A stretch of 64,000 bases of DNA, taken from assembly GCF_016862275.1 (NCBI RefSeq), contig NZ_BOMQ01000046.1, forward strand, positions 21,481 through 85,480, given 5' to 3'. A program made the translations under genes and the position numbers. Below the pieces are notes generated by a model. That model was not told the DNA's origin, did no database searches, and was given only the letters and a program-made list of their open reading frames with translations. Within the stretch, counting starts at the first letter, position 1. Every line of letters begins with the position of its first letter. The DNA is from Actinoplanes nipponensis. GTDB lineage: Bacteria; Actinomycetota; Actinomycetes; Mycobacteriales; Micromonosporaceae. Positions 16,133 to 25,733 of the stretch are shown here, piece after piece.

Positions 16133-18826
16133 TCAGCCCAGGGTGTGGGCGAAGCGGGCCGACCCGTGCTCGAGGTCCGGATGCTCGACGGCCAACGCCA
16201 TCGCGACGGCCCGGCCGAAGCCGATGTCCGCCCCTTCGGCATAGGCCGCGTCGAAAGCCGCGTCGCCGAGCATCCGCCTCAGGGCGGCCTGCTGCCCGGC
16301 CCAGAACCCACCGAACTGGGTGGCCCGGCGCGCCCCGCGCACCGATTCCGCCGCCCCGAACAGGACAGTCGCGGTGCCCGGGTCACCGCCGACGGCGCAC
16401 CGGACGGCGATGGCCGCGACGGCGTCCGCGGCGGCGCCCCGGAAACCGTGCCGCAGGCGCGACCGCAGGGCGACGACGAGATGGTCGTGCGCGGCGACCA
16501 GGTCGCGGCGGCGCAAGGCCACCATTCCCAGAAGCCAGTCCACGGTACGGCTGCCCCGGTCCTCCGGCCGTCCCGCCTCGAGCTGGCGGGCCCCGCCCAG
16601 CAGCTCCGCCGCCTCGTCCAGGGCGTCACGCCGCCACAACAGCTCGGCGAGCGTCACCACCGCCGGCAGCGCAGCCCCCGGCACCCCGGTGCGTTCGGCC
16701 CGGGCGACGACCTCCCGGCACAACCGCTCGGCCTCGGCCGTCCGGCCCGCCTCCACCAGCGAGAGCCGCTGCCCGGAGAGCGCCCGGACCAGCAGCGCCG
16801 GATGACCCGTCCGGCGGGCGATCGCCTCGGCCCGGTCCAGGAAACACCGGCGCTCCTCACGGTCGACGGCCAGTCCGGCGTGGACCAGGTACGCGCTCGC
16901 GAGCTCCTCGGAGTCGACCCGCTCACCCCGGTCGGTGCGGTCGCCGTCGACCCGGGCGTACAGCCGGTGCAGCAGCTCCCGGCCGTCGCGGTTGCCGCCG
17001 TGCTCGCGCCACCAGGGATCCAGCGCGCGGGCCAGCCGCAGCCCGGCCGAGACGCTGCCCTCGGCGGCCGACCAGCGCAGCGCCGCCTGCCACTCCTGCA
17101 CGTACGGGGCCAGCTCGGTCAGCGACACCGTCCGCGGCTGCCCGTCGGTGTCGACGGCCACCCCGCTCAGCGTGTGCAACGCCCAGGCGACGTGCCGGTC
17201 CCGGGCGGCCGGCTCCTCGCCCGCGGCGGCGAGCCGGCGAGTCGCGTACGCCCGGACCTGCTCGGACAGCTGGTAACGCGGCCCGGTCACGACCTCGACC
17301 AGCGACCGGTCGGCCAGCTCCGACAGGGCGCCGAAGGCGTCCTCACCGGACCACTCGACGGTGCCGAGCTCGACCGGCCCGGCGAAGACGGCCAGCCGGC
17401 GCAGCAGCCCGGCGGCGCCGTCGCTGAGACCGCGGTACGACCAGTCGAGGCTGTTGGTGAGGCTCGCGTGCCGGCCGGCCTCGACCCGGCCGGCGTCGAG
17501 CGCGGCGATCGGATCGTCCAGCCGGGCGACCAGCTGCGCGGCCGACACGAGCCGCAGCCGGGCGGCGGCCAGCTCGAGGGCCAGCGGCAGGCTCTCCAGC
17601 TTGGCCGCGATCCCGGCCAGGTCGGTGGCCTCGCCGGGCGGGCCCGGCCGCCCACCCCGGGCCGCGGCGGCCCGCGCGGACAGCAGGGCGAACGCGTCGG
17701 CCGGGGCGAGCTGCGGGATCCGCCAGACCAACTCCCCGGGCACGCCGAGCGACGCGCGCGAGGTGGCGAGCACGTCCATCCGGCGGCAACCGGCCAGCAG
17801 CCGCCGGACCAGCTCCCGGGCGGCCTGGTGGCGGGCCTCGCAGGTGTCGAGGATGAGCAGGGTACGGCCCGCGGCGCAGCGCTCGACGAGGGTGTCGAGC
17901 AGCGGACGGGCCGGCTCCGGCCGCACGCCCATGGCCGCGGCCAGCGCCTCGGCCGGCTGCTCCTCGGCGAGATCCACCAGCCAGACCCCGTCCGGGTACG
18001 CCGACCGCAGCTCCTCGGCGACGGCCAGGGCCAGCCGGGTCTTGCCGGCGCCGCCCGCCCCGGTGACAGTGACCAGACGGTGCGCGCCGACGAGGCCCTT
18101 CACCTCGGCGACGTCGTGCTGCCGGCCGACGAAGGGAGTGAGAGCCGCGGGCAGGTTGTCCACCGGCGCGCCCGGGGTGCGCGGCCGCGGGAAGACCCGC
18201 TCGAGCCCGGGGGCGACGATCTGGAAAAGCCGCTCGGCGTCGTCGAACCCGCGGAGCCGGAACGGACCGAGATCCATCAGATCGACGCTCTCGACCCGCG
18301 GCGCTGGGCCGGTGCGACGACGCGGGCCGCTGCCACCGGCGGCGGCACCGACCAGTTCCTCGCTGCGAGAGGTCAGATCGGCCGACCAGGTGCTGATGGC
18401 CAGAGCGGTCGCCTCGGAGCAGAGCACCTGACCGCCGTGAGCGGCAGCGGCCACCCGGGCGGCGCGGTGCACCTCGGCGCTGGTGTACTCGCCGGCGACC
18501 GGAGTGGCCCAGCCGGTGTGCAGTCCCATGCGGACCCGGGGTGCGGCGTCGGCACTGGGCCACGGATGCCCGGCAAGTGCACGCTGTGCTGCCACACACG
18601 CCGAGACGGCGGCGGCGGCATCCCCGAAAGCAACGAAGAAGGAATCACCCTCCGTGAAAAGCTCGACGCCGGCGTAATTACGCAGCGCTGCGCGCACCAC
18701 GCCACGATGGGCGTTGAGCACCCGGCCATAACCATCGCCGAGCATCCGAGCCAGGCGCGTGGAGCCCTCGATGTCCGTGAACATGAAGGTCACAAGCCCG
18801 CTCGGCAGCCCGGTCCGTCCCGCCAC
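16133..18826 (-). CDS. adenylate/guanylate cyclase-like domain fused to AAA/NB-ARC-type ATPase regulator
   Basis: An 897-aa signalling protein. Residues about 10-150 are a class III cyclase-like domain (FTDIEGST with metal Asp 18, EGDSFF with metal Asp 61). Then comes an ATPase with Walker A GAGGAGKT at 256-263 and a Walker-B-like LLILDTCEA, followed by a helical TPR-like C-terminus. There is no LuxR HTH. The usual cyclase Lys is Phe and the transition-state Asn is His120 (EVHRAAR), so cyclase activity is doubtful. The GTG 18826 start has GGAGG 8 nt upstream; ATG 18892 and GTG 18925 are weaker options. Confidence 0.88.
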   Translation of the reverse strand: MAGRTGLPSGLVTFMFTDIEGSTRLARMLGDGYGRVLNAHRGVVRAALRNYAGVELFTEGDSFFVAFGDAAAAVSACVAAQRALAGHPWPSADAAPRVRMGLHTGWATPVAGEYTSAEVHRAARVAAAAHGGQVLCSEATALAISTWSADLTSRSEELVGAAAGGSGPRRRTGPAPRVESVDLMDLGPFRLRGFDDAERLFQIVAPGLERVFPRPRTPGAPVDNLPAALTPFVGRQHDVAEVKGLVGAHRLVTVTGAGGAGKTRLALAVAEELRSAYPDGVWLVDLAEEQPAEALAAAMGVRPEPARPLLDTLVERCAAGRTLLILDTCEARHQAARELVRRLLAGCRRMDVLATSRASLGVPGELVWRIPQLAPADAFALLSARAAAARGGRPGPPGEATDLAGIAAKLESLPLALELAAARLRLVSAAQLVARLDDPIAALDAGRVEAGRHASLTNSLDWSYRGLSDGAAGLLRRLAVFAGPVELGTVEWSGEDAFGALSELADRSLVEVVTGPRYQLSEQVRAYATRRLAAAGEEPAARDRHVAWALHTLSGVAVDTDGQPRTVSLTELAPYVQEWQAALRWSAAEGSVSAGLRLARALDPWWREHGGNRDGRELLHRLYARVDGDRTDRGERVDSEELASAYLVHAGLAVDREERRCFLDRAEAIARRTGHPALLVRALSGQRLSLVEAGRTAEAERLCREVVARAERTGVPGAALPAVVTLAELLWRRDALDEAAELLGGARQLEAGRPEDRGSRTVDWLLGMVALRRRDLVAAHDHLVVALRSRLRHGFRGAAADAVAAIAVRCAVGGDPGTATVLFGAAESVRGARRATQFGGFWAGQQAALRRMLGDAAFDAAYAEGADIGFGRAVAMALAVEHPDLEHGSARFAHTLG

Positions 18827-19216
18827 GGTGAGAACCTCCGCCCCCTTGGGAAGTCGAGCTTCATGCTGCCGCACCGCAATCACACGGCACATCGTAGAAA
18901 CGGTCGGTAACCGTCTTGCCGCCACGGCCGGCCCCCGGAAGGGCGACCCTCGGTCGGGTCATCGACGGTCACGCACGGCACTACGCGTGACGTAACGACG
19001 AGGTTCAGGTTCTGGTTGCGCTGCGGATGGTCATTTCCACCGACCCGTTCGGACGGCCCCGGACGAGTCAACGTTTGTGCGACTCCGGCTGGTCACCTGA
19101 CGATCACCAGAGCGTCATGGCGGGGACCGGCCACAGTCGACCGGAGAGGAGATCCCCGGGGAGGGGCTGGTGATACCTCTTGCCTGAAATGGTTCCGGCG
19201 GGTGGGTCGGATTGGT

Positions 19217-19243
19217 GGGTTGGCGGGTGGGTTGCTAGTTGGG
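19217..19243 (+). other. possible G-quadruplex (four GGG runs)
   Basis: GGG runs at 19217-19219, 19225-19227, 19229-19231 and 19241-19243 have loops of 5, 1 and 9 nt; another GGG is at 19204. This meets a relaxed G4 pattern. In 72% GC DNA chance occurrence is likely. Confidence 0.3.
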
Positions 19244-19274
19244 TGGCGGCCTTGATCGGCTCGGGTTGGGCTCG

Positions 19275-19589
19275 GTCGCGGCTCAGCCCGGGTCGGTCGC
19301 GGCCCAGTCGCGGCCTGGCCCGGCCCGGTCGCGGCTCCGTCGCGGCCGACCCGGCCCGGGCTCGGTCGCGGCGCGGACCGGTCGCGGCGCGGACCGGTCG
19401 CGGCCCGGCAGAGTCGCGGCCCGACCCAGGCCGCAGCCCCACCCGTCGCGGCCGGACCCAGTCGCGGCGCGGACCGTGCCGCCGGGACCCAGACTCGGCC
19501 GAGCCAGTCACAGCCTGAACCGGTTCCAGCCTGGGACCAGACTCGGCTCGGGCACGGCCTGGAGCAGTCGCGGTCTGGAGCAGTCGCGG
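19275..19589. repeat. degenerate 16-bp tandem repeat built on GTCGCGG
   Basis: Thirteen copies of GTCGCGG start at 19275, 19296, 19307, 19328, 19339, 19365, 19381, 19397, 19413, 19445, 19461, 19567 and 19583. Spacings are mostly 16 bp (or 11, 21, 26 and 32). The best unit is GTCGCGGCGCGGACCG, twice in tandem at 19365-19396 and again at 19461. It lies in non-coding DNA. Confidence 0.75.
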
Positions 19590-19991
19590 CCCCAACCCAG
19601 ATGCAGCCGAAGCTGGTCACCGCCAAAGCGGGCCGCGGCCGGGCCGGTCGGTTCGGTCGACGGCTGGTCTGTCTGTCTCAGGCCCGGCGCGTCCGTCGCT
19701 GACTGCTCCGCCTCGTCGGTGGAGGGCTGCTCGACCCGAAGACCGGCGTGCGGCCACTGCTGACCGATGACATCCTCCGGCCGGCCAACTCTCCCGGCTG
19801 TGGGTCACACGGACTCGATGGGCTCGGCCGGCGTGCAACCATCCGAGCACGACCGCTCCCTGTCAGGCCGCCGGACATCTGGCCAACCCGTCAGATCTTG
19901 GCGCGCCCGGACCAGCATCGCGGACAGCGCCGCGTTGGCCAGGTCTGCCGGGCGGGCCTCGACGTAGCGCGGTCAGGCCCCTCCGGGCGTG

Positions 19992-20207
19992 TCAGCAGCC
20001 GCAGGCACCGCCGCAACAGCCTCCGCCCCCTCCAGAGGGAGGTGACGGCGTGGCTCCTCCCCGGCCCGTGACAGCGACTGTGGACAGGAGCTTGACCGTG
20101 TCGGCGTGCTCCTGGGGACACGGCGCCGGTGCGGCGGACTCGGCCATCGGCCGGTTCAGCTCGAAGGTGTCGCCGCAGGCGCGGCAGCGATAGTCATAGC
20201 GCGGCAT
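19992..20207 (-). CDS. FmdB-family zinc-ribbon protein
   Basis: A 71-aa protein starting MPRYDYRCRACGDTFELNRP. This is the FmdB zinc ribbon, with Cys pairs CRAC and a second partial pair (CPQEH, where CPxCG is usual). The C-terminus is a Gly/Cys tail (GGGGGCCGGACGC). Zinc binding is expected; the role is unknown, though the family has been linked to regulation of amidase genes. ATG 20207 has only a close AGG. It is divergent from the transglycosylase gene, 119 bp apart. Confidence 0.88.
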   Translation of the reverse strand: MPRYDYRCRACGDTFELNRPMAESAAPAPCPQEHADTVKLLSTVAVTGRGGATPSPPSGGGGGCCGGACGC

Positions 20208-20326
20208 CCTCACAGGGTATGGCGCGGGCGGGTCGGTTCGCCGCCCTGGTCGGCCAGGCTGTGGACAACGATTCGGGCGAGATCGGAGGACCCCCGCGCT
20301 CGCCGTCGCCCGGTAGTGTCTTTCGG

Positions 20327-22183
20327 GTGGCGGACGGGCACGAGACATCTCCGGAGCGGCGCGGGCGGCGGTCCCCGGCGCCGCATACCGATGGGCCCCT
20401 CGGCAGCTCGGGAGCGGCGCCCGAGGAGTCGCTACCGGCGGTCGGGGCGGCCGACAGCACGACCGGCGGTCCGACCGGTGGAGCCGGCGGTCTGGCCGGC
20501 GCGGCCAGTGCAGCTGACGGTTCGCCAGGTGTGGCCGATGGCCCAATCGATGCGGTCGGCGGCCTGACCCGCGGTTCAACCAGCACGACCGGCGGGGCCA
20601 GCACGACCGGCGGGGTCAGCGCGACCGGTGGGACCAGCACGACCGGGGGCCCAATAGGCACGGCCGGGGATGCGGGCACGGCCAGCGGCTCGGCTCGGCC
20701 GGCCGAGGCAAGCTCTCGGCCCGAGACGGATGTCGAGCCGGAGGGAAAGGTTGGTGCCGGCAAGCCGGCTGATCCCTCCGCGGGCAGGTCAGGCGAGTCG
20801 GACAACACGAGCGGACGCGAGGCGACAGCGACCGGCGAAGAAACCGGGCACGCCGTCGCGACCCCCGAACCGGCGGACAAGGACAGCGACAAGGACAAGA
20901 GCAAGAACGAGGACAAAGGGCAATACCGGCCCTACACCTCGGATATGACCCCCGCCGCCGACAAGCAGTTCCCGGGCGGTGACGAGTCGAACAAATCCGA
21001 AGCGTCCGACCAGACGGCTAAATCCGACAAATTAGACGCGGACAAGAACAAGGCCGAGAAACAAGCAGCTGCCGCGGCCAAAGCCAGCCCCAGCAACAAA
21101 GATCAGCCCGCAAGCACGAGCAACTCCGACAAAAAGCGCGGAACCACGGACAAGGCCGCCGCGGAGAACACCAGCGACGACCCAGGCAAAGCTCAGACCA
21201 AGGGAAAAACCGAACCCACCCCACCCACAGCAGCCGCACTGGCCGCCGCCTCCCAGGGCCGAGCGACCCGAGTCCTCCGCCGCGCCAACCCCGTCCGGGT
21301 CGCCCGGAGCACCGCCCGCACCACCTCCGCCTGGGCCAAACGCCCCAGCGGCCGCCTCATCCTCCCCGCCCTCATCGCCGTCCTGCTGCTCGGCGCCGCC
21401 GGGACGGCCGGTGCTTACCTCGTACCGCAGGCTTTGCAGTCCGTGCCGTCGCCCAGCGCGACTCCCGGCTTCGGCCAGGATGCCGGTCTGCCGTCGGGAC
21501 CGCCGTCCAGTTTCGGCGGGCTGCCGCCGGCTCCCGGCGCCTCCGCCCCGGTCGTCGGTGGCACGTTGCCCGGCGCTCCGCCCGCGGTCGGCGGTGCGCG
21601 GCCGGCCGATGTGCTGGCTTCGTGGGCGCAGCAGACCGGGACCCGGGCCGGGATCCCGGTCGTGGCCGTGCAGGCTTACGGGTACGCCGAGCTGGTCGTC
21701 GGGCGCACCACCCCGAGTTGCCATCTGTCCTGGACCACCATCGCGGCCATCGCCAAGGTGGAGTCGGCGCACGGCAGCGCCAACGGCGCGGTGCTCAATG
21801 TCGACGGGTCCGTCGCGCCGCCCATCTTCGGGCTGGCGCTGGACGGCAAGGGCGGGCGCCAGGAGGTGCGGGACACCGATCGGGGCGCGCTCGACGGTGA
21901 TCCGCAGTTCGATCGGGCCATGGGACCGCTGCAGTTCATCCCGCAGACGTGGGCCGCGGTGTCCGCCGGCAATGGTGTCGATGCCGACAACAATGGAGTT
22001 TCGGATCCGCACGACATCGACGACGCGTCACTGGCCGCGGCCAAGTACCTGTGTCAGGGCGGGCGCGACCTGGCCAAGCCGGATGCCTGGTGGGACGCCA
22101 TTTTGTCGTACAACGCGCTGCGTCCGTACGCGCAGAAGGTGTTCGACGCGGCCAACGATTACGGGCAGCGCAGCCGGGTCTGA
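20327..22183 (+). CDS. membrane-anchored lytic transglycosylase with long disordered cytoplasmic tail
   Basis: A 618-aa protein. Residues 1 to about 340 are low-complexity (Gly/Thr/Ser then Asp/Lys/Glu-rich, with TTGG repeats) and should stay in the cytoplasm. One membrane helix lies at about 342-366, then a Pro-rich linker and an extracellular SLT/MltB-like transglycosylase domain (about 425-615). The catalytic Glu is E479 (AKVESAHG), followed by GPLQFIPQTWA and AKYLCQGG. It cleaves peptidoglycan glycan strands. GTG 20327 follows TAGTGT by 7 nt, so is probably leaderless; ATG 20219 is the alternative. Confidence 0.87.
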   Translation: MADGHETSPERRGRRSPAPHTDGPLGSSGAAPEESLPAVGAADSTTGGPTGGAGGLAGAASAADGSPGVADGPIDAVGGLTRGSTSTTGGASTTGGVSATGGTSTTGGPIGTAGDAGTASGSARPAEASSRPETDVEPEGKVGAGKPADPSAGRSGESDNTSGREATATGEETGHAVATPEPADKDSDKDKSKNEDKGQYRPYTSDMTPAADKQFPGGDESNKSEASDQTAKSDKLDADKNKAEKQAAAAAKASPSNKDQPASTSNSDKKRGTTDKAAAENTSDDPGKAQTKGKTEPTPPTAAALAAASQGRATRVLRRANPVRVARSTARTTSAWAKRPSGRLILPALIAVLLLGAAGTAGAYLVPQALQSVPSPSATPGFGQDAGLPSGPPSSFGGLPPAPGASAPVVGGTLPGAPPAVGGARPADVLASWAQQTGTRAGIPVVAVQAYGYAELVVGRTTPSCHLSWTTIAAIAKVESAHGSANGAVLNVDGSVAPPIFGLALDGKGGRQEVRDTDRGALDGDPQFDRAMGPLQFIPQTWAAVSAGNGVDADNNGVSDPHDIDDASLAAAKYLCQGGRDLAKPDAWWDAILSYNALRPYAQKVFDAANDYGQRSRV

Positions 22184-22243
22184 TTGTCAACTCACAGTGA
22201 CGGGCCGCGTACATTTGCCCACCCGGCACTTCCCTGAAGGTCC

Positions 22244-23287
22244 ATGTACCGGCAAGCTGTACGGGTGAGGGTGCGTGAGTGGGATCCCCGAACCGCGTCG
22301 GCGGGGGAGATCCGGTCGCTCGTGGAGACGTACAACGCGGTGCTGGCCGCGGATCTCCCCGACGATCCACCGTGGCAGGACGTCCAGGTCGTCGACTATC
22401 TGGCCGAGACCATGCCGGGTGAGCGCCGGATGAGCTGGGTGGCCGAGGACGACCGGCTCGCCGAGGGCGAGAGCACCATCTACGGCCACGTCAGCGTCCT
22501 GTTGCTGGGCGACATCGGCGTGCTGGAGGTGCTGGTCCATCCGGCCCTGCGTCGGCGGGGGCTCGGCCAGCAGCTCGTCGCGGTGGCCGCGCGCCGCGCC
22601 TATCTCGAGGGCTTCTCCTCCATCGGGGTCGAGGCGATCGGGGACACCCCGGCCATCGCGTTCTACGAGGCGCTGGGCTTCGAACAGGAGTATGTGGAGA
22701 CCCGCAGCGTCCTCACGCTGTCCAGCGTGGACTGGAGCGCGCTGAAGGTGATGGCCAACGGCATCAGCCCGGGCTACCGCGTCGAGTACCACCCCGGCGG
22801 GCCGCCCGCCGCCCTGCTGGAGGCGTACGCGCAGGCCAAGCTGGAGGGCCAGGAGGGCGACGACAACGACCTGGACCTGCGGCCGAGCTCGTCCGATCCG
22901 CAGCGGCTGCGCGACAGCCTCGACACGCTGCACCGCCGGGGCCTGAAGCCGTACATCGTGCTGGCCATCCACGAGGCCTCCGGCGCGGTGGCCGGGCTGA
23001 CCGAGGTGGTCGTGCCCGCGCAGCACCCGGAACGCGCCGACCAGTACGACACGATCGTGGTCCGGGAGCACCGCGGCTACGGCATCGAGCGGGCCATCAA
23101 GGCGCGGATGCTGTTCGAGCTGCGCGCCGCCGAGCCGGGCCTGCGCGAGGTGCAGACCTGGAACGCCCAGCACAACGAGTCGATGCTGAAGGTCAACGCC
23201 GAGCTGGGCTTCCAGTCCGACCGGGACTGGTACGAGTACGGCGTGGACGTGGCCCAGCTGGTCCAGCGGCTCGAGCCCACCGACTGA
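22244..23287 (+). CDS. tandem GNAT-domain N-acetyltransferase
   Basis: A 347-aa protein with two GNAT folds, like mycothiol synthase MshD in layout. The first domain (about 7-165) has the acetyl-CoA loop RRRGLGQQL and an IAFYEALGF end; the second (about 190-345) has REHRGYGIERAIK and ends NAELGFQSDRDWYEYGV. In double-GNAT proteins usually one domain is catalytic and the other structural; the acetyl-CoA loop is better in the first. Substrate not recognisable. ATG 22244 has GAAGG 3 nt away; GTG 22265 is an alternative start. Confidence 0.87.
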   Translation: MYRQAVRVRVREWDPRTASAGEIRSLVETYNAVLAADLPDDPPWQDVQVVDYLAETMPGERRMSWVAEDDRLAEGESTIYGHVSVLLLGDIGVLEVLVHPALRRRGLGQQLVAVAARRAYLEGFSSIGVEAIGDTPAIAFYEALGFEQEYVETRSVLTLSSVDWSALKVMANGISPGYRVEYHPGGPPAALLEAYAQAKLEGQEGDDNDLDLRPSSSDPQRLRDSLDTLHRRGLKPYIVLAIHEASGAVAGLTEVVVPAQHPERADQYDTIVVREHRGYGIERAIKARMLFELRAAEPGLREVQTWNAQHNESMLKVNAELGFQSDRDWYEYGVDVAQLVQRLEPTD

Positions 23288-23300
23288 GCTGGGAGGCTCC

Positions 23301-25721
23301 GTGCTGCGTCGCCGCGTCCTGCCGCTGTTCACCGCCGCGCTGCTGACCGGCGTGCTGCTGCCCGGCGTCGCCCGGGCCGCCGACGAGCCGCTGACCGTCG
23401 GGGCCGTGCAGGGGCCCACCACCGACACCGAGAATCCGCGCACCGACCGGTCGCCGCTGGCCAACCCGTCGGGCAACGGCACCAGCAGCGTGCTGTACGA
23501 CGTACGCGGGGTCGTCGCCCAGCGCACGCTGGCCCGCACCGCCGCGGGCGCCGCCCAGCACGGCTTCTTCCTGCAGAGCCGCCGCGGCGCCGACGACGGC
23601 GACCCGGCCAGCTCCGACGGCGTCTTCGTCTTCATGGGCGGCTTCACCACGCTGATCGGCGGCTACGAGCCGGTCGTCGGTGACGAGATCGTGGTGCGGG
23701 CGCGGGTGTCGGAGTACTTCTCCATGACCCAGCTCTCCGGAGCCTCGCTGGTCAGCAAGCTGGCGTCGGGCGTGCCGGCCGCCGACCTCCAGGTCGACGA
23801 CGCGGTCCCGCCGGGGAGCCTGGCCGCCGCCGACCGCTTCTGGGAGCGGCACGAGGGCATGCAGCTGCGGGTCCGCGACGGGGCCGGGGTCGTCGCCGGG
23901 CGCAACGTGTTCGCCGGCACCGCCGACTCGGAGATCTGGGTCATCGACCGGGACGATCCCCTGCTGGGGCGGTCAGACCCGTACGCACGGCGGGTCTTCC
24001 GCGACGCGCATCCGCTGGACAACCTGCCCGGACTCGTCGACGACGGCAACGGCGACCGCATCCTGCTGGGCACGACCGGGGTGAAGGCGACCGCGGGCGA
24101 CAGCGGCGCGCTGCTGCCGCCGGCCAGGACCTTCGACGTGCTGTCGGGCGACGCGGTCGGCGGCCTCACCTATTCCTTCAACAAGTACGGCATCCAGCCG
24201 GCCGCCGTCGCGTTCACGTCCGGCGCGGACCCGTCCCGGAACCATCCGCCCCAGCCGGCCGCGCGCCGCAGCGAGTTCGCCGTGTCGACGTACAACGTGG
24301 AGAACCTGTACGACTTCCGCGACGACCCGTTCGACGGCTGCGACTTCACCGGCAACGCCGGCTGCCCCGGGGTGAGCCCGCCGTTCGACTACGTGCCGGC
24401 CAGCGAGGCGGCGTACCGGGAGAAGCTGGCCGACCTGGCCGGCCAGATCGTCACCGACCTGCACTCCCCCGACCTGATCCTCGCCCAGGAGGCCGAGGAC
24501 CAGGACCTGTGCGCGGTCGCCGGGGACGCGCTGGTCTGCGGGGACGTCAACGACGCGGACGGGCAGCCGGACACGTTGCAGGAGCTGGCGCTGACGATCA
24601 AGGGCAACGGCGGCCCGGCGTACGCGGCGGCGTACGACCGCACCGGCGCCGACGCCCGCGGGATCACGGCGGCGCTGCTCTACCGCACCGACCGCCTCTC
24701 CCTGGCCACCGTGACGGCGGCCGACCCGGTGCTGGGCTCGGCGCCGCAGGTGAGCTACCGGGGCGAGCCGCTGGCGAGCAACGCGGACGTGTCCAACCCC
24801 AAGGCGCTGAACGCGGTGCTGCCGGCCGACGTGGACAGGTCGACCGGCGTGGACGGCCCGAACGTCTACACCCGGGCCCCGCAGGTGGCGCTCTTCGACG
24901 TCGCGGCGGCCCCGGGCGACGCGGAGCATCTCCAGCTGTGGGCGGTCAGCAACCACTTCTCGTCCGGGCCGGACAGCCGCGTCGGGCAGCGCACCGAACA
25001 GGCCGCCTACGGCGCGGCGATCACCTCGGCGATCGAGCGGACTCACGCGCCCGCGCGGATCGCGTACGGCGGCGACCTGAACGTGTTCCCGCGCCCGGAC
25101 GACCCGGTGCCGGCCGACCCGGGCGACCAGCTCGGCCCGCTGTACGACGCCGGCCTGCACAACCTGTGGGACGACCTGGTGGCCGACGCGCCGGCCTCGG
25201 CGTACTCGTACGTCTTCGACGGCTCGGCCCAGACGCTGGACAACCTCTTCGTCAACGACGCCCTGTACGGCGACCTGATCGAGATGCGGGCGGCGCACGT
25301 CAACGCCGACTGGGCCGCGGCCGACGAGGGCAACGGCACGAAGGGCGCCAGCGACCACGATCCGCAGGTGGCCCGCTTCCAGTCCCGGGCCGCCCTGTCG
25401 GTGGCGGACGCGACCGTCGTCGAGGGCGACCGCGGCACGACGTCGCTGGTGTTCCCGGTGACGCTGACGCGCCCGTTGAGCCGGCCGCTGACGGTGTGCG
25501 CGGGCAGCGTGCCGGGGTCGGCGCGGGCCGGGAGCGACTTCGAGCCGTACCTGGGCTGCGAGGTCGTGCCGGCGGGCGCGACCGGCCTCACCTTCGCGGT
25601 GCGGGTCCGGGGCGACACGCGCGCCGAGCCGGACGAGCGGCTGACGCTGGTGGTCGCCGGCCTGGCCGCCGTCCGCCTGGCCGACGCCCGCGCCACCGGC
25701 ACGATCATCGACGACGACTGA
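23301..25721 (+). CDS. secreted endonuclease/exonuclease/phosphatase-fold protein (ExeM-like) with Calx-beta end
   Basis: An 806-aa exported protein. A signal peptide covers about 1-26; an OB-fold/YhcR-like region about 30-310 (GVVAQRTL, GFFLQS); the DNase-I-like EEP domain about 328-698 with STYNVENLYDF, the acidic QEAEDQ, GGDLNVF, DNLFVN and the terminal SDHDPQ motif. A Calx-beta-type calcium domain ends the chain (VVEGDRGTTS to DERLTL). Likely an extracellular nuclease, for scavenging or for matrix DNA turnover. GTG 23301 has GGGAGG 4 nt upstream, and it follows the GNAT gene by 13 bp. Confidence 0.88.
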   Translation: MLRRRVLPLFTAALLTGVLLPGVARAADEPLTVGAVQGPTTDTENPRTDRSPLANPSGNGTSSVLYDVRGVVAQRTLARTAAGAAQHGFFLQSRRGADDGDPASSDGVFVFMGGFTTLIGGYEPVVGDEIVVRARVSEYFSMTQLSGASLVSKLASGVPAADLQVDDAVPPGSLAAADRFWERHEGMQLRVRDGAGVVAGRNVFAGTADSEIWVIDRDDPLLGRSDPYARRVFRDAHPLDNLPGLVDDGNGDRILLGTTGVKATAGDSGALLPPARTFDVLSGDAVGGLTYSFNKYGIQPAAVAFTSGADPSRNHPPQPAARRSEFAVSTYNVENLYDFRDDPFDGCDFTGNAGCPGVSPPFDYVPASEAAYREKLADLAGQIVTDLHSPDLILAQEAEDQDLCAVAGDALVCGDVNDADGQPDTLQELALTIKGNGGPAYAAAYDRTGADARGITAALLYRTDRLSLATVTAADPVLGSAPQVSYRGEPLASNADVSNPKALNAVLPADVDRSTGVDGPNVYTRAPQVALFDVAAAPGDAEHLQLWAVSNHFSSGPDSRVGQRTEQAAYGAAITSAIERTHAPARIAYGGDLNVFPRPDDPVPADPGDQLGPLYDAGLHNLWDDLVADAPASAYSYVFDGSAQTLDNLFVNDALYGDLIEMRAAHVNADWAAADEGNGTKGASDHDPQVARFQSRAALSVADATVVEGDRGTTSLVFPVTLTRPLSRPLTVCAGSVPGSARAGSDFEPYLGCEVVPAGATGLTFAVRVRGDTRAEPDERLTLVVAGLAAVRLADARATGTIIDDD

Positions 25722-25733
25722 GCTTCCGGACCG

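Larger units (their letters stand above)
18827..19991. other. 1.1-kb non-coding, repeat-rich gap
   Basis: No reading frame here shows protein-like composition: those present translate to Arg/Gly/Pro-rich sequence in all frames. The gap holds a G-run cluster (19204-19243), the GTCGCGG repeat field (19275-19589) and otherwise GC-rich DNA with no gene from 19600 to 19991. A CGTAAC hexamer at 18991 has no clear -10 partner. This is the largest gene-free stretch of the window. Confidence 0.7.

Noticed and set aside
18991..19019. CGTAAC-N17-GGTTGC as another sigma-BldN promoter
   Set aside because: The -10 lacks CGTT and no gene follows on that strand.
19239..19763. 174-aa open frame (plus) and 163-aa open frame (minus, 19104-19595) in the repeat gap
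   Set aside because: Both are Arg/Gly/Pro-rich translations of the GTCGCGG repeats, with no ribosome site or recognisable domain.
23973..25358. 461-aa minus-strand open frame inside the secreted nuclease gene
   Set aside because: Antisense shadow; the plus-strand EEP motifs are clear.
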